From positions 3,472,001 to 3,536,000 of the forward strand of contig NC_014100.1 of NCBI RefSeq assembly GCF_000092285.1: a stretch of 64,000 bases of DNA, in the 5' to 3' direction. The stretch is from Caulobacter segnis ATCC 21756. GTDB lineage: Bacteria > Pseudomonadota > Alphaproteobacteria > Caulobacterales > Caulobacteraceae. The translations under genes and the position numbers were made by a program. The notes beneath the pieces are model-generated. The model did not search any database and was not told the DNA's origin. It saw only the letters and a program-made list of their open reading frames with translations. The number at the start of each line of letters is the position of its first letter. The stretch's first letter is position 1. This document shows, in pieces, positions 41,103 through 50,605 of the stretch.

Positions 41103-42238
41103 CTACAGCGGACAAGCCGATCAACTTCCTCCTGGTCGACGACCTGGAAGAAAACCTCCTGGCCCTTGAGGCCCTTCTGCAACGCGATGGCCTGACGTGT
41201 CTCAAGGCGCGCTCGGGCGAGGAGGCGCTGGAGCTCCTTCTCGAGCACGAGGTGGCCCTGGCGCTGCTCGACGTGCAGATGCCCGGCATGGACGGCTTCG
41301 AGCTGGCCGAGTTCATGCGCGGCAGCGAGCGTGCGCGGCACATCCCGATCATCTTCGTCACCGCGGGCGCGGCCAGCAATCAGCGCCGTTTCCGCGGCTA
41401 CGAGGCGGGCGCGGTCGACTTCATCCAGAAGCCGATCGAGGCCCACATCCTGCGCAGCAAGGCCAATGTCTTCTTCGACCTCTACGAACAGCGTCGACAG
41501 ATCGAGGCCCAGCGCGATGAACTGGAGACCGCGGCCCAGGCCCTGAGGCGGGCCGACCGCCACAAGGACAACTTCCTGGCCGTCCTGGCCCACGAGCTGC
41601 GCAACCCTGTCGCGGCGCTGGGCGGCGGCCTTCACCTGCTCAAGAAGGACATCCCTCCCGAACGCGCCCACGACATCCGCACGCGCATGGAACGGATGCT
41701 CGACCACCTGACCCATCTCGTCGACGACCTGCTGGACGTCTCTCGCGTCAGCCAGGGCAAGATCGTCCTCAAGAAGGCCCGGATCGAGCTGGGCGAGGTC
41801 CTGCAGTCGGCCATCGACGCGAGCCAGCACAACCTCGAAGCGGCCGGCCACAGCTTCGTCACCGAGCTGCCCGAGCAACCGATATGGCTCGACGGCGACC
41901 ATACCCGGCTAGCCCAGATCGTCTCGAACCTGCTGAACAACGCCGCCAAGTACACGCCCAGCGGCGGTACGGTCTCCCTCAAGGCGGAGGCTTCCGGGGG
42001 CTGGGCGACCATCACGGTTTCGGACACCGGCGTTGGCGTTCCGGCGGACATGCAGTCGAGGATTTTCGAGATCTTCGCTCAGGTCGAAGACCACCTGGGC
42101 AAGGCGCAGGGCGGCCTCGGGATCGGCCTCGCCCTGGTCAAACAGCTTGTCTCCCTGCACGGCGGCGTCATCACGGTGACAAGCGCCGGCGAAAACCGCG
42201 GCAGCGCCTTTACGGTTCGGCTCCCGGTGATGGCGTGA
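41099..42238 (+). CDS. Response regulator fused to histidine kinase (REC-HisKA-HATPase)
   Basis: 379 residues. The N-terminal receiver (LLVDDLEENLLALEALL; phospho-acceptor in LALLDVQMPGMDGFE) is joined by a short helix to HisKA with H165 in LAVLAHELRNPVAALGGG and HATPase with NNAAKYTPSGG and QGGLGIGLALVKQL. There is no membrane segment. It is the last gene of the four-gene operon and could act as the phosphorelay partner of the upstream hybrid kinase. Such receiver-first kinases usually receive phosphate from another kinase. Confidence 0.92.
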   Translation: MTTADKPINFLLVDDLEENLLALEALLQRDGLTCLKARSGEEALELLLEHEVALALLDVQMPGMDGFELAEFMRGSERARHIPIIFVTAGAASNQRRFRGYEAGAVDFIQKPIEAHILRSKANVFFDLYEQRRQIEAQRDELETAAQALRRADRHKDNFLAVLAHELRNPVAALGGGLHLLKKDIPPERAHDIRTRMERMLDHLTHLVDDLLDVSRVSQGKIVLKKARIELGEVLQSAIDASQHNLEAAGHSFVTELPEQPIWLDGDHTRLAQIVSNLLNNAAKYTPSGGTVSLKAEASGGWATITVSDTGVGVPADMQSRIFEIFAQVEDHLGKAQGGLGIGLALVKQLVSLHGGVITVTSAGENRGSAFTVRLPVMA

Positions 42239-42319
42239 ATATTCTCCGCCCCGCGCGTTGAAACGGTTCGATGATTATCTAAATGTCTAACCGATCGCCG
42301 CATTGGCGAACGGAGACAG

Positions 42320-43072
42320 ATGATGAGCAAGCTTGCGGGCAAGACCGCCGTGGTGACGGGCGGGTCGAAGGGGATTGGCGCGGGGATCGCTAAGGCGCTG
42401 GCGGCCGAAGGCGCGGCGGTGGTGGTGAACTACGCCTCCGACCGGGCCGGCGCGGAGACCGTCGTGGCGGACATCACCGCCGCCGGCGGCAAGGCGATTT
42501 CGGTTCAGGGCTCGGTCGCCAAGGTCGAAGACGTCGCGCGACTGTTCGACGAGGCCCAGACGGCTTTCGGCGGCGTCGATATCCTGGTGAACAACGCCGG
42601 CGTCTACGCTTTCACCCCGTTGGAGGCCGTGACCGAGGCCGAGTTCCGCCGCCAGTTCGACATCAACGTGTTGGGAGTCCTGCTGGCCTCTCAGGAAGCG
42701 GCGAAACGCTTTGGCCCCGACGGCGGCAGCATCATCAACATCAGCTCGTCGGCGGTGACGCTGGAGCTGCCGACCTTCTCGATCTACACGGCCACCAAGG
42801 CCTCGGTGGACGCGATCACCCGCGTGCTGGCCAAGGAGCTGGGACCGCGCAAGATCCGCGTCAACGCCATCGCGCCAGGCGCCGTCGAGACCGAAGGCAC
42901 CCACGCGGCCGGCATCATGGGCACGGATTTCGAGGCCCAGATCGTGGCGGGCACGTCCCTGGGCCGCATGGGTCAACCCTCGGACATCGCGCCGGTCGCG
43001 ACCTTCCTGGCCTCGCCCGACAGCTTTTGGATCACCGGCGAGGTGATCGCGGTCGCCGGCGGCAACCGCTAG
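42320..43072 (+). CDS. SDR-family oxidoreductase
   Basis: 250 residues (start at 42320 or 42323; both ATG follow GGAGACAG). It is a classical short-chain dehydrogenase: NAD(P) motif [12 protein letters not shown], the NNAG motif, and the catalytic Ser in [10 protein letters not shown] with YTATK holding Tyr and Lys. The C-terminal [20 protein letters not shown] matches the 3-oxoacyl-ACP reductase-like subgroup. An Asn residue after the dinucleotide loop ([13 protein letters not shown]) suggests NADP. Substrate unknown; no operon partner. Confidence 0.9.
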   Translation: MMSKLAGKTAVVTGGSKGIGAGIAKALAAEGAAVVVNYASDRAGAETVVADITAAGGKAISVQGSVAKVEDVARLFDEAQTAFGGVDILVNNAGVYAFTPLEAVTEAEFRRQFDINVLGVLLASQEAAKRFGPDGGSIINISSSAVTLELPTFSIYTATKASVDAITRVLAKELGPRKIRVNAIAPGAVETEGTHAAGIMGTDFEAQIVAGTSLGRMGQPSDIAPVATFLASPDSFWITGEVIAVAGGNR

Positions 43073-43073
43073 G

Positions 43074-43117
43074 GCGTTTTCCGACGACGTGGATGCCGGT
43101 TCGTCGTCAGAAAATGC
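43074..43117. repeat. Palindromic intergenic repeat (GC-T4-C...G-A4-TGC type)
   Basis: A 44-bp element whose ends GCGTTTTCCGACGACG and CGTCGTCAGAAAATGC are inverted copies with few mismatches around a short centre. Similar elements are scattered in alphaproteobacterial intergenic regions, and a diverged second copy is at 52253-52297. It directly follows the SDR stop and could also serve as a terminator for the convergent genes. Confidence 0.6.
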
Positions 43118-43131
43118 ATTAAAACAAAAGA

Positions 43132-43854
43132 CTAGATCATCCGATAGTGCCGCGCCAGACGCTGCAGGGCGAGCTTCAGCACCGTCTTGCCCGTCCGGCG
43201 CGGCAGCTTCAGCGCGGCCTCGGCGGCTTCCAGGGCCGAGCCCATCAGACAGACCCGCTCCAGGATCTCGCGAAGGCCCGGCCCGACCTCCGCTAGAGCG
43301 CGGGCGATCCGCTGGCGGGCGGCGTGGTCCCGCTCGACCGGCGCCAGGCCGGGCTGTCCCCCGTCCACGCGGGAGGCATCCCAGCGCATGGTCAGGCGCC
43401 CCTGGGTCCCCAGACGTTCGAACTCTTCGCGCAACCGTTCGCCGGCGGCGGCCTCGATCGGCGTCAGCCAAGGCTGTCCGGCGCGATCGCGCCGTCGCGC
43501 CAGCCAGGCGATCGGGGACTCGCCGAGATTGCGCCGCACGGGCTTGGAGTCCTCGGGCAGCAGCACGGTGGTCTCGATCACCCCAGGTCGCCCGGGCGGG
43601 GGCAGCAGCGGCGCGGGTCTGGCGATCATGGTCCAGCCGCCTTGCGGACGGACCTTCAGCGTCGCCTCGCGCGCGAGGGCCTGGAAGGCGGCTTCATCGA
43701 GGGTCAGCATCGCACGACGCCGGCGGTTGGCGCCCAGGCGCACCCCATAGCCCTCGCCCTGGGCCTCGACCACCGCGCCCGGGCGGGACAGCAGGCGCAT
43801 AGCGCGCTCCGCCTGACGACGGGCCTCGAGCTCCCGATCGAACGTCATGCTCAT
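43132..43854 (-). CDS. DUF6456 domain protein
   Basis: 240 residues from the ATG at 43854, overlapping the upstream stop (ATGA). It has helical ends and a middle region (LTLDEAAFQALAREATL, then SPIAWLARRRDRAGQPWLTP) and a C-terminal helix-turn-helix-like stretch (GKTVLKLALQRLARHY). The AGERLREEFERLGTQGRLTMRW segment is typical of DUF6456, which pairs with a DnaA-like regulator in alphaproteobacteria. Probably acts with the upstream protein; no known reaction. Confidence 0.72.
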   Translation of the reverse strand: MSMTFDRELEARRQAERAMRLLSRPGAVVEAQGEGYGVRLGANRRRRAMLTLDEAAFQALAREATLKVRPQGGWTMIARPAPLLPPPGRPGVIETTVLLPEDSKPVRRNLGESPIAWLARRRDRAGQPWLTPIEAAAGERLREEFERLGTQGRLTMRWDASRVDGGQPGLAPVERDHAARQRIARALAEVGPGLREILERVCLMGSALEAAEAALKLPRRTGKTVLKLALQRLARHYRMI

Positions 43855-44222
43855 AGCGGCAGGGCCTCCGCATGGGCGGGCGCCTGACGAAGACACGCCT
43901 CCAGCTCCGCCAGGCGGCGGTCGAAGTCCGCGTTCTCGCGCAGGTCCTCGATCTTGCGGCAGGCGTGTCCGCAGGTCGTACGGTCGCGGCCGAACGCGTA
44001 GGCCACCCGATGCAGCGGCCAGTGGAAGGTGATGTGGGTCAGATAGATGGCCAGATGCCGCGCACGGACGGCGGCGTTGGTGGTCCGGCGGGCCGTATTG
44101 ATCTCGGCCGCCGGAATCCCTGTCGCCAGGGAGACAAGATGGGTGACGAAACCGACCATCAGGCGGTCGCGTCGGGGATCGGGCGTAATGAGCCAGATAT
44201 CCTCAAGGGCTTGAACCAGCAT
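43851..44222 (-). CDS. Small regulator resembling DnaA domain IV
   Basis: 123 residues. The second half matches the DnaA duplex-binding domain: AVRARHLAIYLTHITFHWPL, then RVAYAFGRDRTTCGHACRKI, close to DnaA's GRDHTTVLHACRKIE. There is no AAA+ part, so it cannot act as an initiator by itself but could bind DnaA-box-like DNA. It overlaps the DUF6456 gene and is likely co-translated with it. A role in replication or cell-cycle control is inference. Confidence 0.82.
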   Translation of the reverse strand: MLVQALEDIWLITPDPRRDRLMVGFVTHLVSLATGIPAAEINTARRTTNAAVRARHLAIYLTHITFHWPLHRVAYAFGRDRTTCGHACRKIEDLRENADFDRRLAELEACLRQAPAHAEALPL

Positions 44223-44338
44223 GGCGCTCTCCTCCAGACCGCGAGTCCGGCGGGCGACGCCACTATAGGTTTATTTTCCTGGGCAGAGGAAGATATTCCT
44301 ACATTCCCATTCGACCTGGGCCTAAGGCATTGATCTTA

Positions 44339-45301
44339 TTAGGCTGCGACAGCGCCTACGCTCGTCGCGAAACGAGCATTGGTGCGCGTCATGTCATGCA
44401 CCGCAGCGGGTTTTGAAGGGACATTGAGCACGCGAATCTGCGGCACGCGATCGAAGATCTCGCCCATCCGGTCAATCCAAGCCTCGTCGAGCAAGGACGC
44501 TCGCCCCCGCAACGCTCGGCAGGCCTCAAGGCTGGCCTCCCGCGTCGCCGCCAGATTGGCGCCCAGGATGTCTGGAGGACAATGTTCGCGGATCCCCTGA
44601 ACGACCTCCGGCGGCGGCTCGGGCGCCGCGCTCAGCCAGCGCTCGGACTTCCGGAACTGGTCGGAGGCCAGCAAGCGCATCATGTATCCCGTCTTGGACT
44701 GAAGCAGAGCGCGATAGGTCGGATCGACGATGACCACCGGGAACAGAGGCGCCAAGGCGGGCAAGGCCGTGTTGGCGTAGCATCGGACGCCCCAATAGCG
44801 CTCGGCGATCCGCGCGAAGTGGTCGAGATCGCGCACCAGCTCCAGTCCGGACTCCGCCATGGGCAGGATTTCGACTTTCGGCTTGTTCGGGTCCACGCTG
44901 TCGTTGGCGACGTCGACGTAAAGCGAGCCCAGCTGGATCGCGTTCTGGAAATAGCGGTCACGCAGCACGCCCCAGACCATGGTCCCGGCGCCGCCATGCT
45001 TGAGGAAGGCGCTGACGGCTCTCGCCGCCGCAGTGCGCGCCCTGGCGTTGCGGGCGCGAAGATGGGTCACGACATCCTGAGTGATCTCGAGGCAGTACCC
45101 GTACGGATAGGGCTTTTCACGACGCGCGAAGGCGCCAGGCTTCAGCACCCTGTCGGTTTCGGCCCTCATGGCCAGGAACAGCGGCTCCAGTTCCGAGAGG
45201 ACCGGCAACAGAAACCGGCGTGTCAGCGCGGCCTGGAAACGACTGGCTTCAAGAGGGTCAGGAGGCTGGATCACCAAGAGAACGAGCGCCGCTGGCAACA
45301 T
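44339..45301 (-). CDS. Hypothetical protein
   Basis: 320 residues from the ATG at 45301 (TTG 45310 is an alternative). The N-terminus (LPAALVLLVIQP) is short and hydrophobic but not a clear signal peptide. Landmarks are YPYGYCLEITQDVVTHL, QNAIQLGSLYVDVANDSVDP and RYWGVRCYANTALPALAPLF. I do not recognise a family. The 116-bp gap upstream of the DnaA-IV-like gene on its other side shows no feature. Single gene on the minus strand. Confidence 0.65.
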   Translation of the reverse strand: MLPAALVLLVIQPPDPLEASRFQAALTRRFLLPVLSELEPLFLAMRAETDRVLKPGAFARREKPYPYGYCLEITQDVVTHLRARNARARTAAARAVSAFLKHGGAGTMVWGVLRDRYFQNAIQLGSLYVDVANDSVDPNKPKVEILPMAESGLELVRDLDHFARIAERYWGVRCYANTALPALAPLFPVVIVDPTYRALLQSKTGYMMRLLASDQFRKSERWLSAAPEPPPEVVQGIREHCPPDILGANLAATREASLEACRALRGRASLLDEAWIDRMGEIFDRVPQIRVLNVPSKPAAVHDMTRTNARFATSVGAVAA

Positions 45302-45398
45302 GGCGCCCAAAGCGCCGGGCGCGATAGGATAGCCCCCGCTCGCCAGATCGTCAGCCTACCCTAAGCGGCGCCGTCCCCGATTAGGGCCGCGTCGCCGA

Positions 45399-47165
45399 TC
45401 AGCGCTTGCCGTTCCGCTCGGCGATCCAGGCGTCGACCCGCCGCTCCAGCACCGCCAGCGGCAGCGAACCGTTCAGCAGCACGACATCGTGGAACGCGCG
45501 CTCGTCGAAACGCGGGCCCAACGCCTGCTCGGCGCGACGGCGCAGCTCCAAGATCTTCAGCTCGCCGACCTTGTACGCCAGCGCCTGACCCGGCCAGGAG
45601 ACGTAGCGCTTCAGCTCGACCTCGATGTTCACCGGCGACAGCGCGGTGTTGTCGGTGAAGCAGGCCCGGGCCTGGTCCAGGGTCCAATGCTTCCAGTGGA
45701 TGCCCGTATCCGCGACCAAGCGGCAGGCCCGCCACATCTCGTAGGACAGGCGGCCGAACAGTTCGTAGGGATCGCGGTAGATGCCCATCTCCTCGCCCAG
45801 CCACTCCGAATAAAGACCCCAGCCTTCCCCGAAGGCGGTGAAGTAGAGGCTCTTGCGGAAGTCCGGAGCGCCGGTCTGCTCGGCGGCCAGCGAGGTCTGG
45901 ATGTGGTGACCGGGCGCGCCCTCGTGGAGCACCAGGGCAGGCAGCTCGTACAGCGGCCTCTGGTCGAGCTCGGAGGTGTTGATCATCAGCCCGCCAGCCC
46001 GACCGACCTTGGCGTCGCCGCCGAAATAGCGGCCCGTGGTGTAGCCCTTCTCGATGGCGGCGGGCACCGGCCGCACGCCATAGGTCAGGCGGGGAAGGAC
46101 GCCGAAGTGGGCCGGCAACTGGTCGTCGGCGCGCTTGGCGATCTCGCTGGCCTTCTCCAGCAGTTGCTGGCGGCTGGTCGCGTAGAAGCGCGGGTCCTTG
46201 CGCAACATGGCGATGAACGCCGGAAGATCGCCCTGGAATCCGGCCGCCTTCATCGTCTCCTGCATCCGCGCCCGAATCCGTGCGACCTCGGCCTGGCCGA
46301 TGTCATGGATCTGATCCGGCGTCATGGTGGTGGTGGTGTGCCGCCGGGCCAGGAAGGCGTAGTAGCGCTTGCCGTCCGTCAGGTCCGAAGCCGCCAGGCT
46401 CTTGGCCGCGCGGGGCGCATACTCTTCGGTCATGAACTTGACGAAGCTGGCGCGGGCCGGGGCGACCTTGGCGGTCACGGCCGCCTCCCCTTCAGCCACC
46501 AACGCCGCGCGCGTCGCTTCGGGAATGCTCGTCGGCAGAGCCCGCAACGGCGCCAGCAGCGGGTCTTCGGCCAGCGGCGCGCCGGCGATGCGCTGAGCGC
46601 GCTCCAGCACCGTCTGCGCGGTCGGGACGGCCTGCACGAAGCCGGTTTTCACGCCGCGGCGGGCGTTTTCGATATTCACCGCGTACCAGTCGGGCATGCG
46701 GTTCAGCAGCGCGATCCAACGGCGCGCCTCGCCCTCGTCTTTCAGGCGCAGCCCGCTGGCGCGATAGAGCATCATCACGTCGAAGCCGCCGTCACTGCTG
46801 AACGGCATGCGGGACTCGTCGAAGCCGGCGGCCTCGATCCGATCATTGAGGGTCCACAGAAGGAGCTCGCGGGTCAGGGCCTCCTGTTCGGACAGCCCCG
46901 ACGCTCCCATCCCCGTCAATTCTTCGCGGATCGCCTTCAGCTTGGTCAGGCGCGCGGCGTCCGCGGCGGGCGTGACGTCGGGCAAGCGCCAGCGCGCTTG
47001 GGCCGGGCCGCCGGAATCGGGATCCTCGTCGCCGCCGCCGAGCGACTCGAACCGGGTGACCAGGCCTGTCAGGGTTTCGGAGGGGCCGGCCCACGCCGCC
47101 GAAGCGGCCAAGGCGGTGAAGCAGACGCCGACGAAGGCGGCGCGCCAGGGTGCGATGCGAGTCAT
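45399..47165 (-). CDS. DUF885 family secreted hydrolase
   Basis: 588 residues from the ATG at 47165. A signal peptide (FVGVCFTALAASAAWA) indicates periplasmic location. The family motif is LVLHEGAPGHHIQTSLA, with the later FTAFGEGWGLYSEWLGEEMG and a C-terminal GQALAYKVGELKILELRRRA. DUF885 proteins are thermolysin-like zinc hydrolases (His-Glu plus downstream Glu) with few known substrates. Length (about 590) is normal. It is convergent with the two tRNA genes' side and has no operon partner. Confidence 0.88.
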   Translation of the reverse strand: MTRIAPWRAAFVGVCFTALAASAAWAGPSETLTGLVTRFESLGGGDEDPDSGGPAQARWRLPDVTPAADAARLTKLKAIREELTGMGASGLSEQEALTRELLLWTLNDRIEAAGFDESRMPFSSDGGFDVMMLYRASGLRLKDEGEARRWIALLNRMPDWYAVNIENARRGVKTGFVQAVPTAQTVLERAQRIAGAPLAEDPLLAPLRALPTSIPEATRAALVAEGEAAVTAKVAPARASFVKFMTEEYAPRAAKSLAASDLTDGKRYYAFLARRHTTTTMTPDQIHDIGQAEVARIRARMQETMKAAGFQGDLPAFIAMLRKDPRFYATSRQQLLEKASEIAKRADDQLPAHFGVLPRLTYGVRPVPAAIEKGYTTGRYFGGDAKVGRAGGLMINTSELDQRPLYELPALVLHEGAPGHHIQTSLAAEQTGAPDFRKSLYFTAFGEGWGLYSEWLGEEMGIYRDPYELFGRLSYEMWRACRLVADTGIHWKHWTLDQARACFTDNTALSPVNIEVELKRYVSWPGQALAYKVGELKILELRRRAEQALGPRFDERAFHDVVLLNGSLPLAVLERRVDAWIAERNGKR

Positions 47166-47259
47166 GCGCCCGAGCTTAAGCGAACGGCGCTCGCGTCGCG
47201 ACACGCGAATGACCGCCGGCGGGCGGGTCTACGTGTCCAATATCCGGAAGAACCGAGAA

Positions 47260-47334
<75 letters not shown>

Positions 47335-47383
47335 GCTATTCGCGAGATATGGTCTCCTCCAGCCCGTCCCGAAAGGGAGGGAA

Positions 47384-47458
<75 letters not shown>

Positions 47459-47622
47459 ATCGGAGGGGCTTGGTGAAGCGCCCCGCGACGAGGAGGCGGC
47501 TTATGGCAGAGCGCTTCGCGGTTTGCAAGCGCCCTTTGAGGGGTTGCGAAGCGGCTTTTTTCGACGGCTTGTTCTGATCGGGTTTTCGCCGGGTTTTCGC
47601 CCGGTGTTCACGGGGCGGAGTC

Positions 47623-48489
47623 GTGGCGTTGCGTCTATTCGTGTTCGGTCTGGGCTATGTGGGAGAGGCTTTCGCCAACGCCTTACGGGCGCGCGGTTGG
47701 GAGATCGCGGCCACGGCGCGCACGCCCCAGCAGGCGCAGGCGCTGCAGGCCAAGGGCGTCTCCGTCGTCGATCCCGGCGACCGCGACGCCATGGCGCGGG
47801 TCCTGACCGGGGTCAACGCGATCCTCGTCACCGCGCCTCCAGGTCCCGACGGCTGCCCGGCGCTGGAATCGATCGTCCCCGCCCTCGCCCAGGCTCAGGC
47901 CTTTCCCGACTGGATCGGCTACCTGTCCACGACCGGCGTCTATGGCGACTTCGACGGCCGTTGGGTGTTCGAGACCTCGCCGCTGAAGGCGCAATCGGTC
48001 GAAGGCGCGCGCCGAGTCGGCGCCGAGCGCGACTGGCAGGAAGTCGGACGCGGCATGGGCCTGACCGTGACGGTCTTCCGCCTGCCCGGCATCTACGGGC
48101 CGGGCCGCAGCGCGCTGGACCGCCTGCGCGCCGGCGAGGGCCGCCGGATCGTCAAGCCGGGCCAGGTGTTCAGCCGGATCCACGTCGACGACATCGTCTC
48201 GGGCCTGCTGGCCTCGCTGGACAAGCCGCGCGCGGGCGGCGTCTACAACCTGGTCGACGACGAGCCCGCCCCGCCTCAGGACGTGATGGAGCAAGCCGCC
48301 CGCTTGCTGGGCGCTCCGGTCCCACCGGACCTGCCCTTCAACGAGCTCGGCCTCTCGCCCGCAACCCGCCGCTTCTACGCCGAGAACAAGCGCGTCTCGA
48401 ACGCCAGGGTGAAGGCGGAGTTGGGCTGGAGGCCGGCCTATCCGACCTATCGGGAAGGACTGCAGGCGATCCTGAACGCGGGCGGCTGA
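47623..48489 (+). CDS. NAD-dependent epimerase/dehydratase-like protein (YeeZ type)
   Basis: 288 residues from a GTG (GTG GCG TTG CGT). The dinucleotide motif is FVFGLGYVGEAFA; LSTTGVYGDFDGRWVFE holds the Ser-Thr-Tyr region, and RLPGIYGPGRSALDRLR and SRIHVDDIVSGL are typical extended-SDR segments. The catalytic lysine of YxxxK is not obvious, as is common in the YeeZ-like subgroup. Substrate unknown. Confidence 0.83.
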   Translation: MALRLFVFGLGYVGEAFANALRARGWEIAATARTPQQAQALQAKGVSVVDPGDRDAMARVLTGVNAILVTAPPGPDGCPALESIVPALAQAQAFPDWIGYLSTTGVYGDFDGRWVFETSPLKAQSVEGARRVGAERDWQEVGRGMGLTVTVFRLPGIYGPGRSALDRLRAGEGRRIVKPGQVFSRIHVDDIVSGLLASLDKPRAGGVYNLVDDEPAPPQDVMEQAARLLGAPVPPDLPFNELGLSPATRRFYAENKRVSNARVKAELGWRPAYPTYREGLQAILNAGG

Positions 48490-48493
48490 AGAC

Positions 48494-49366
48494 CTATTCG
48501 TCGTCGATCGCCAGCGGGCGCGGCGTGATGCCCACGGCCTCGAGGCCCGCCGCGTTACGCAGGCGGGCAGCGCGCGCCAGCCGGCGAGCGACGAGATCCC
48601 CCTCCTCCGGCTCGGCCAGTCCCTTGGCCTCGGCGACGGCGGCGACGAGGCGCTCCAAATCCTGCGGGCGCGAAAGTCGGTGGTCGCCGTCCTTGATCAG
48701 CGTGAAGACGACGTCGTGGCTGTTGAGGGCGTTGGCCAGTTCCAGCGCGTGCGTCCAGGGCACATCCGGGTCCGCGCCGCCCTGCAGAACGCGCACGGGG
48801 ATGTCGATCGGCACGGGCCCCGGCAGGATCGACCACCGCGCCCCGTCCTCCAGCAGGTCGCGGGTGATCGGATAGCCGCCGTCGTCGTACTCTGACGGGC
48901 GGATCCAGAACCCGTCGCGGGCGATCGTCGCCTTGGCCTCGTCGGAGAGTTCGGGCGCCATCAGCTTTTCGGTGAAGTCAGGCGCGGGCGCGATGAGCAC
49001 CATCGCCCTCACCCGGTCCGGCCGCGCGATGGCCGCCAGGCAAGCCAACCAGCCGCCCATGGACGATCCGACCAGCACCAGCGGCCCCTCGGTCAGCTCG
49101 TCGATGACCGCGAGCGCGTCCTCACGCCAGCGGCTGATCGTGCCGTCCTTGAACGCGCCGTCGGACTCGCCGTGGCCGAAATAGTCGAAGCGGACATAGG
49201 ATCCGCCGCTCGCCATGGCCTGCTCGGCCAGCACCTCGGCCTTGGTCCCGGTCATGTCGGAATGGAAGCCGCCCAGCCACACGACCGTCGCGCCTTCCCC
49301 CGAAATACGCCGGAAAGCGAGTCGGGAGCCATCATCACGCGTCAGGGCGCCTGGGGATTCGGTCAT
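48494..49366 (-). CDS. Alpha/beta hydrolase
   Basis: 290 residues. Oxyanion region VVWLGGFHSDMTGTKA, FDYFGHGESDG, nucleophile elbow LVGSSMGGWLACLAAI, acid candidate in LQGGADPDVPW and base in IKDGDHRLSRPQDL. This pattern resembles the ABHD10-like serine hydrolases (palmitoyl-thioesterase or carboxylesterase). A 45-residue C-terminal tail (LVARRLARAARLRNAAGLEA) has no known role. It is convergent with the epimerase gene, 4 bp from its stop. Confidence 0.87.
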   Translation of the reverse strand: MTESPGALTRDDGSRLAFRRISGEGATVVWLGGFHSDMTGTKAEVLAEQAMASGGSYVRFDYFGHGESDGAFKDGTISRWREDALAVIDELTEGPLVLVGSSMGGWLACLAAIARPDRVRAMVLIAPAPDFTEKLMAPELSDEAKATIARDGFWIRPSEYDDGGYPITRDLLEDGARWSILPGPVPIDIPVRVLQGGADPDVPWTHALELANALNSHDVVFTLIKDGDHRLSRPQDLERLVAAVAEAKGLAEPEEGDLVARRLARAARLRNAAGLEAVGITPRPLAIDDE

Positions 49367-49423
49367 GGCGTCGCCTCGATCCTTTCGCTACTTACAGCCC
49401 CGCGTTGTCCTCGCGAGAGTCGT

Positions 49424-50605
49424 GTGTCCGACCTACCTCCCGATTTCACCCTGCTGCAAGTGACGCCGGAGCTGGAAACCGGTGGCGCGGAGCAGACGAC
49501 GATTGATGTCGCCCATGCCGTGGTGGCGCAAGGCGGCAAGGCCCTGGTCGCGACCAAGGGCGGGCGCATGGCCTCGCGCCTGACCGCCGACGGCGGCCGC
49601 CTGGCCCAGATGCCGGCTCAATCCAAGAACCCGCTCGTCATGCTGGGCAACGCCGCGCGGCTGATCGACCTGATCCGACGCGAGAAGGTCAGCCTGGTCC
49701 ACGCCCGCTCGCGCGCGCCGGCGTTCAGCGCCCTGTGGGCCGCTCACGCCACCAAGACCCCGTTCGTGGCCACCTATCACGGCGTCTACAACGCCCGCTC
49801 CAACCTCAAGCGCTGGTACAACGCGGTGATGACCAAGGGCGACCTGGTCATCGCCAACTCGGAATACACCCGCCAGCACGTGATCCAGGAGCACGGCATC
49901 CCCCCGGAAAAGGTCGTCGCGATCCCCCGAGGCGTCGACCTCTCGCGTTTCGAGCCCGGGATGGTGGGCTGCGAGCGTGTGAACGGGCTGATGGAGGCCT
50001 GGGGCGTCGCGTCCGACGAGCGCCGCCTGAAGGTGCTGCTGGCCGGCAGGCTGACGCGCTGGAAAGGCCAAGGCCTGCTGGTCCAAGCCATGGCCCTGCT
50101 GAAAGCGCGCGGCGAGGACCGGATCCTGCTCTTGCTGGCGGGCGACGACCAGGGCCGCAAGGGCTATCGCGCCGAACTGACCACCGCCATCGCCGCCGCC
50201 GGCCTCGAGGATCGGGTCAAGCTCGTCGGTCACTGCGACGACATGCCGGCGGCCTATCTGTTGGCCGACCTGGCCATCGCGCCCTCGCTTGAGCCGGAGG
50301 CCTTCGGCCGAACGGCCGTCGAGCCGCAGGTCATGGGCCGCCCGGTCATGGCCGCCGACCATGGCGCGACGCGCGAGACGGTGGTCCCCGGCGAAACCGG
50401 CTGGCTGGTGACGCCCGGCGACGCCGAGGCCTGGGCGAGCGCCCTTCTACACGCCGCCGAGGCGGGAGCCGCGCGGCGTCAAGCCATGGGCCAGGCCGCC
50501 CGGGCGCGCGCACGACGGTTGTATTCGGTGGACGCGATGTGCGAAGCCACCCTCGATGTCTACGCTCGCGTTTTGCGAGCTCGCGGCATGGAGCACGCGT
50601 CGTGA
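49424..50605 (+). CDS. Glycosyltransferase family 4
   Basis: 393 residues from the GTG at 49424; the open frame extends upstream without coding character. GT-B fold landmarks are TPELETGGAEQTTID (acceptor side), YHGVYNARSNLKRWYN, AIPRGVDLSRFEP, LLAGRLTRWKGQ and the EX7E-like donor motif in SLEPEAFGRTAVEPQ. Such enzymes build lipopolysaccharide or other cell-surface glycans from nucleotide sugars. It overlaps the next gene (GTGA), also an LPS-type transferase. Confidence 0.9.
   Translation: MSDLPPDFTLLQVTPELETGGAEQTTIDVAHAVVAQGGKALVATKGGRMASRLTADGGRLAQMPAQSKNPLVMLGNAARLIDLIRREKVSLVHARSRAPAFSALWAAHATKTPFVATYHGVYNARSNLKRWYNAVMTKGDLVIANSEYTRQHVIQEHGIPPEKVVAIPRGVDLSRFEPGMVGCERVNGLMEAWGVASDERRLKVLLAGRLTRWKGQGLLVQAMALLKARGEDRILLLLAGDDQGRKGYRAELTTAIAAAGLEDRVKLVGHCDDMPAAYLLADLAIAPSLEPEAFGRTAVEPQVMGRPVMAADHGATRETVVPGETGWLVTPGDAEAWASALLHAAEAGAARRQAMGQAARARARRLYSVDAMCEATLDVYARVLRARGMEHAS

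Noticed and set aside
49172..49423. Upstream extension of the GT4 transferase
   Set aside because: It overlaps the convergent hydrolase gene and lacks similarity to the transferase family.
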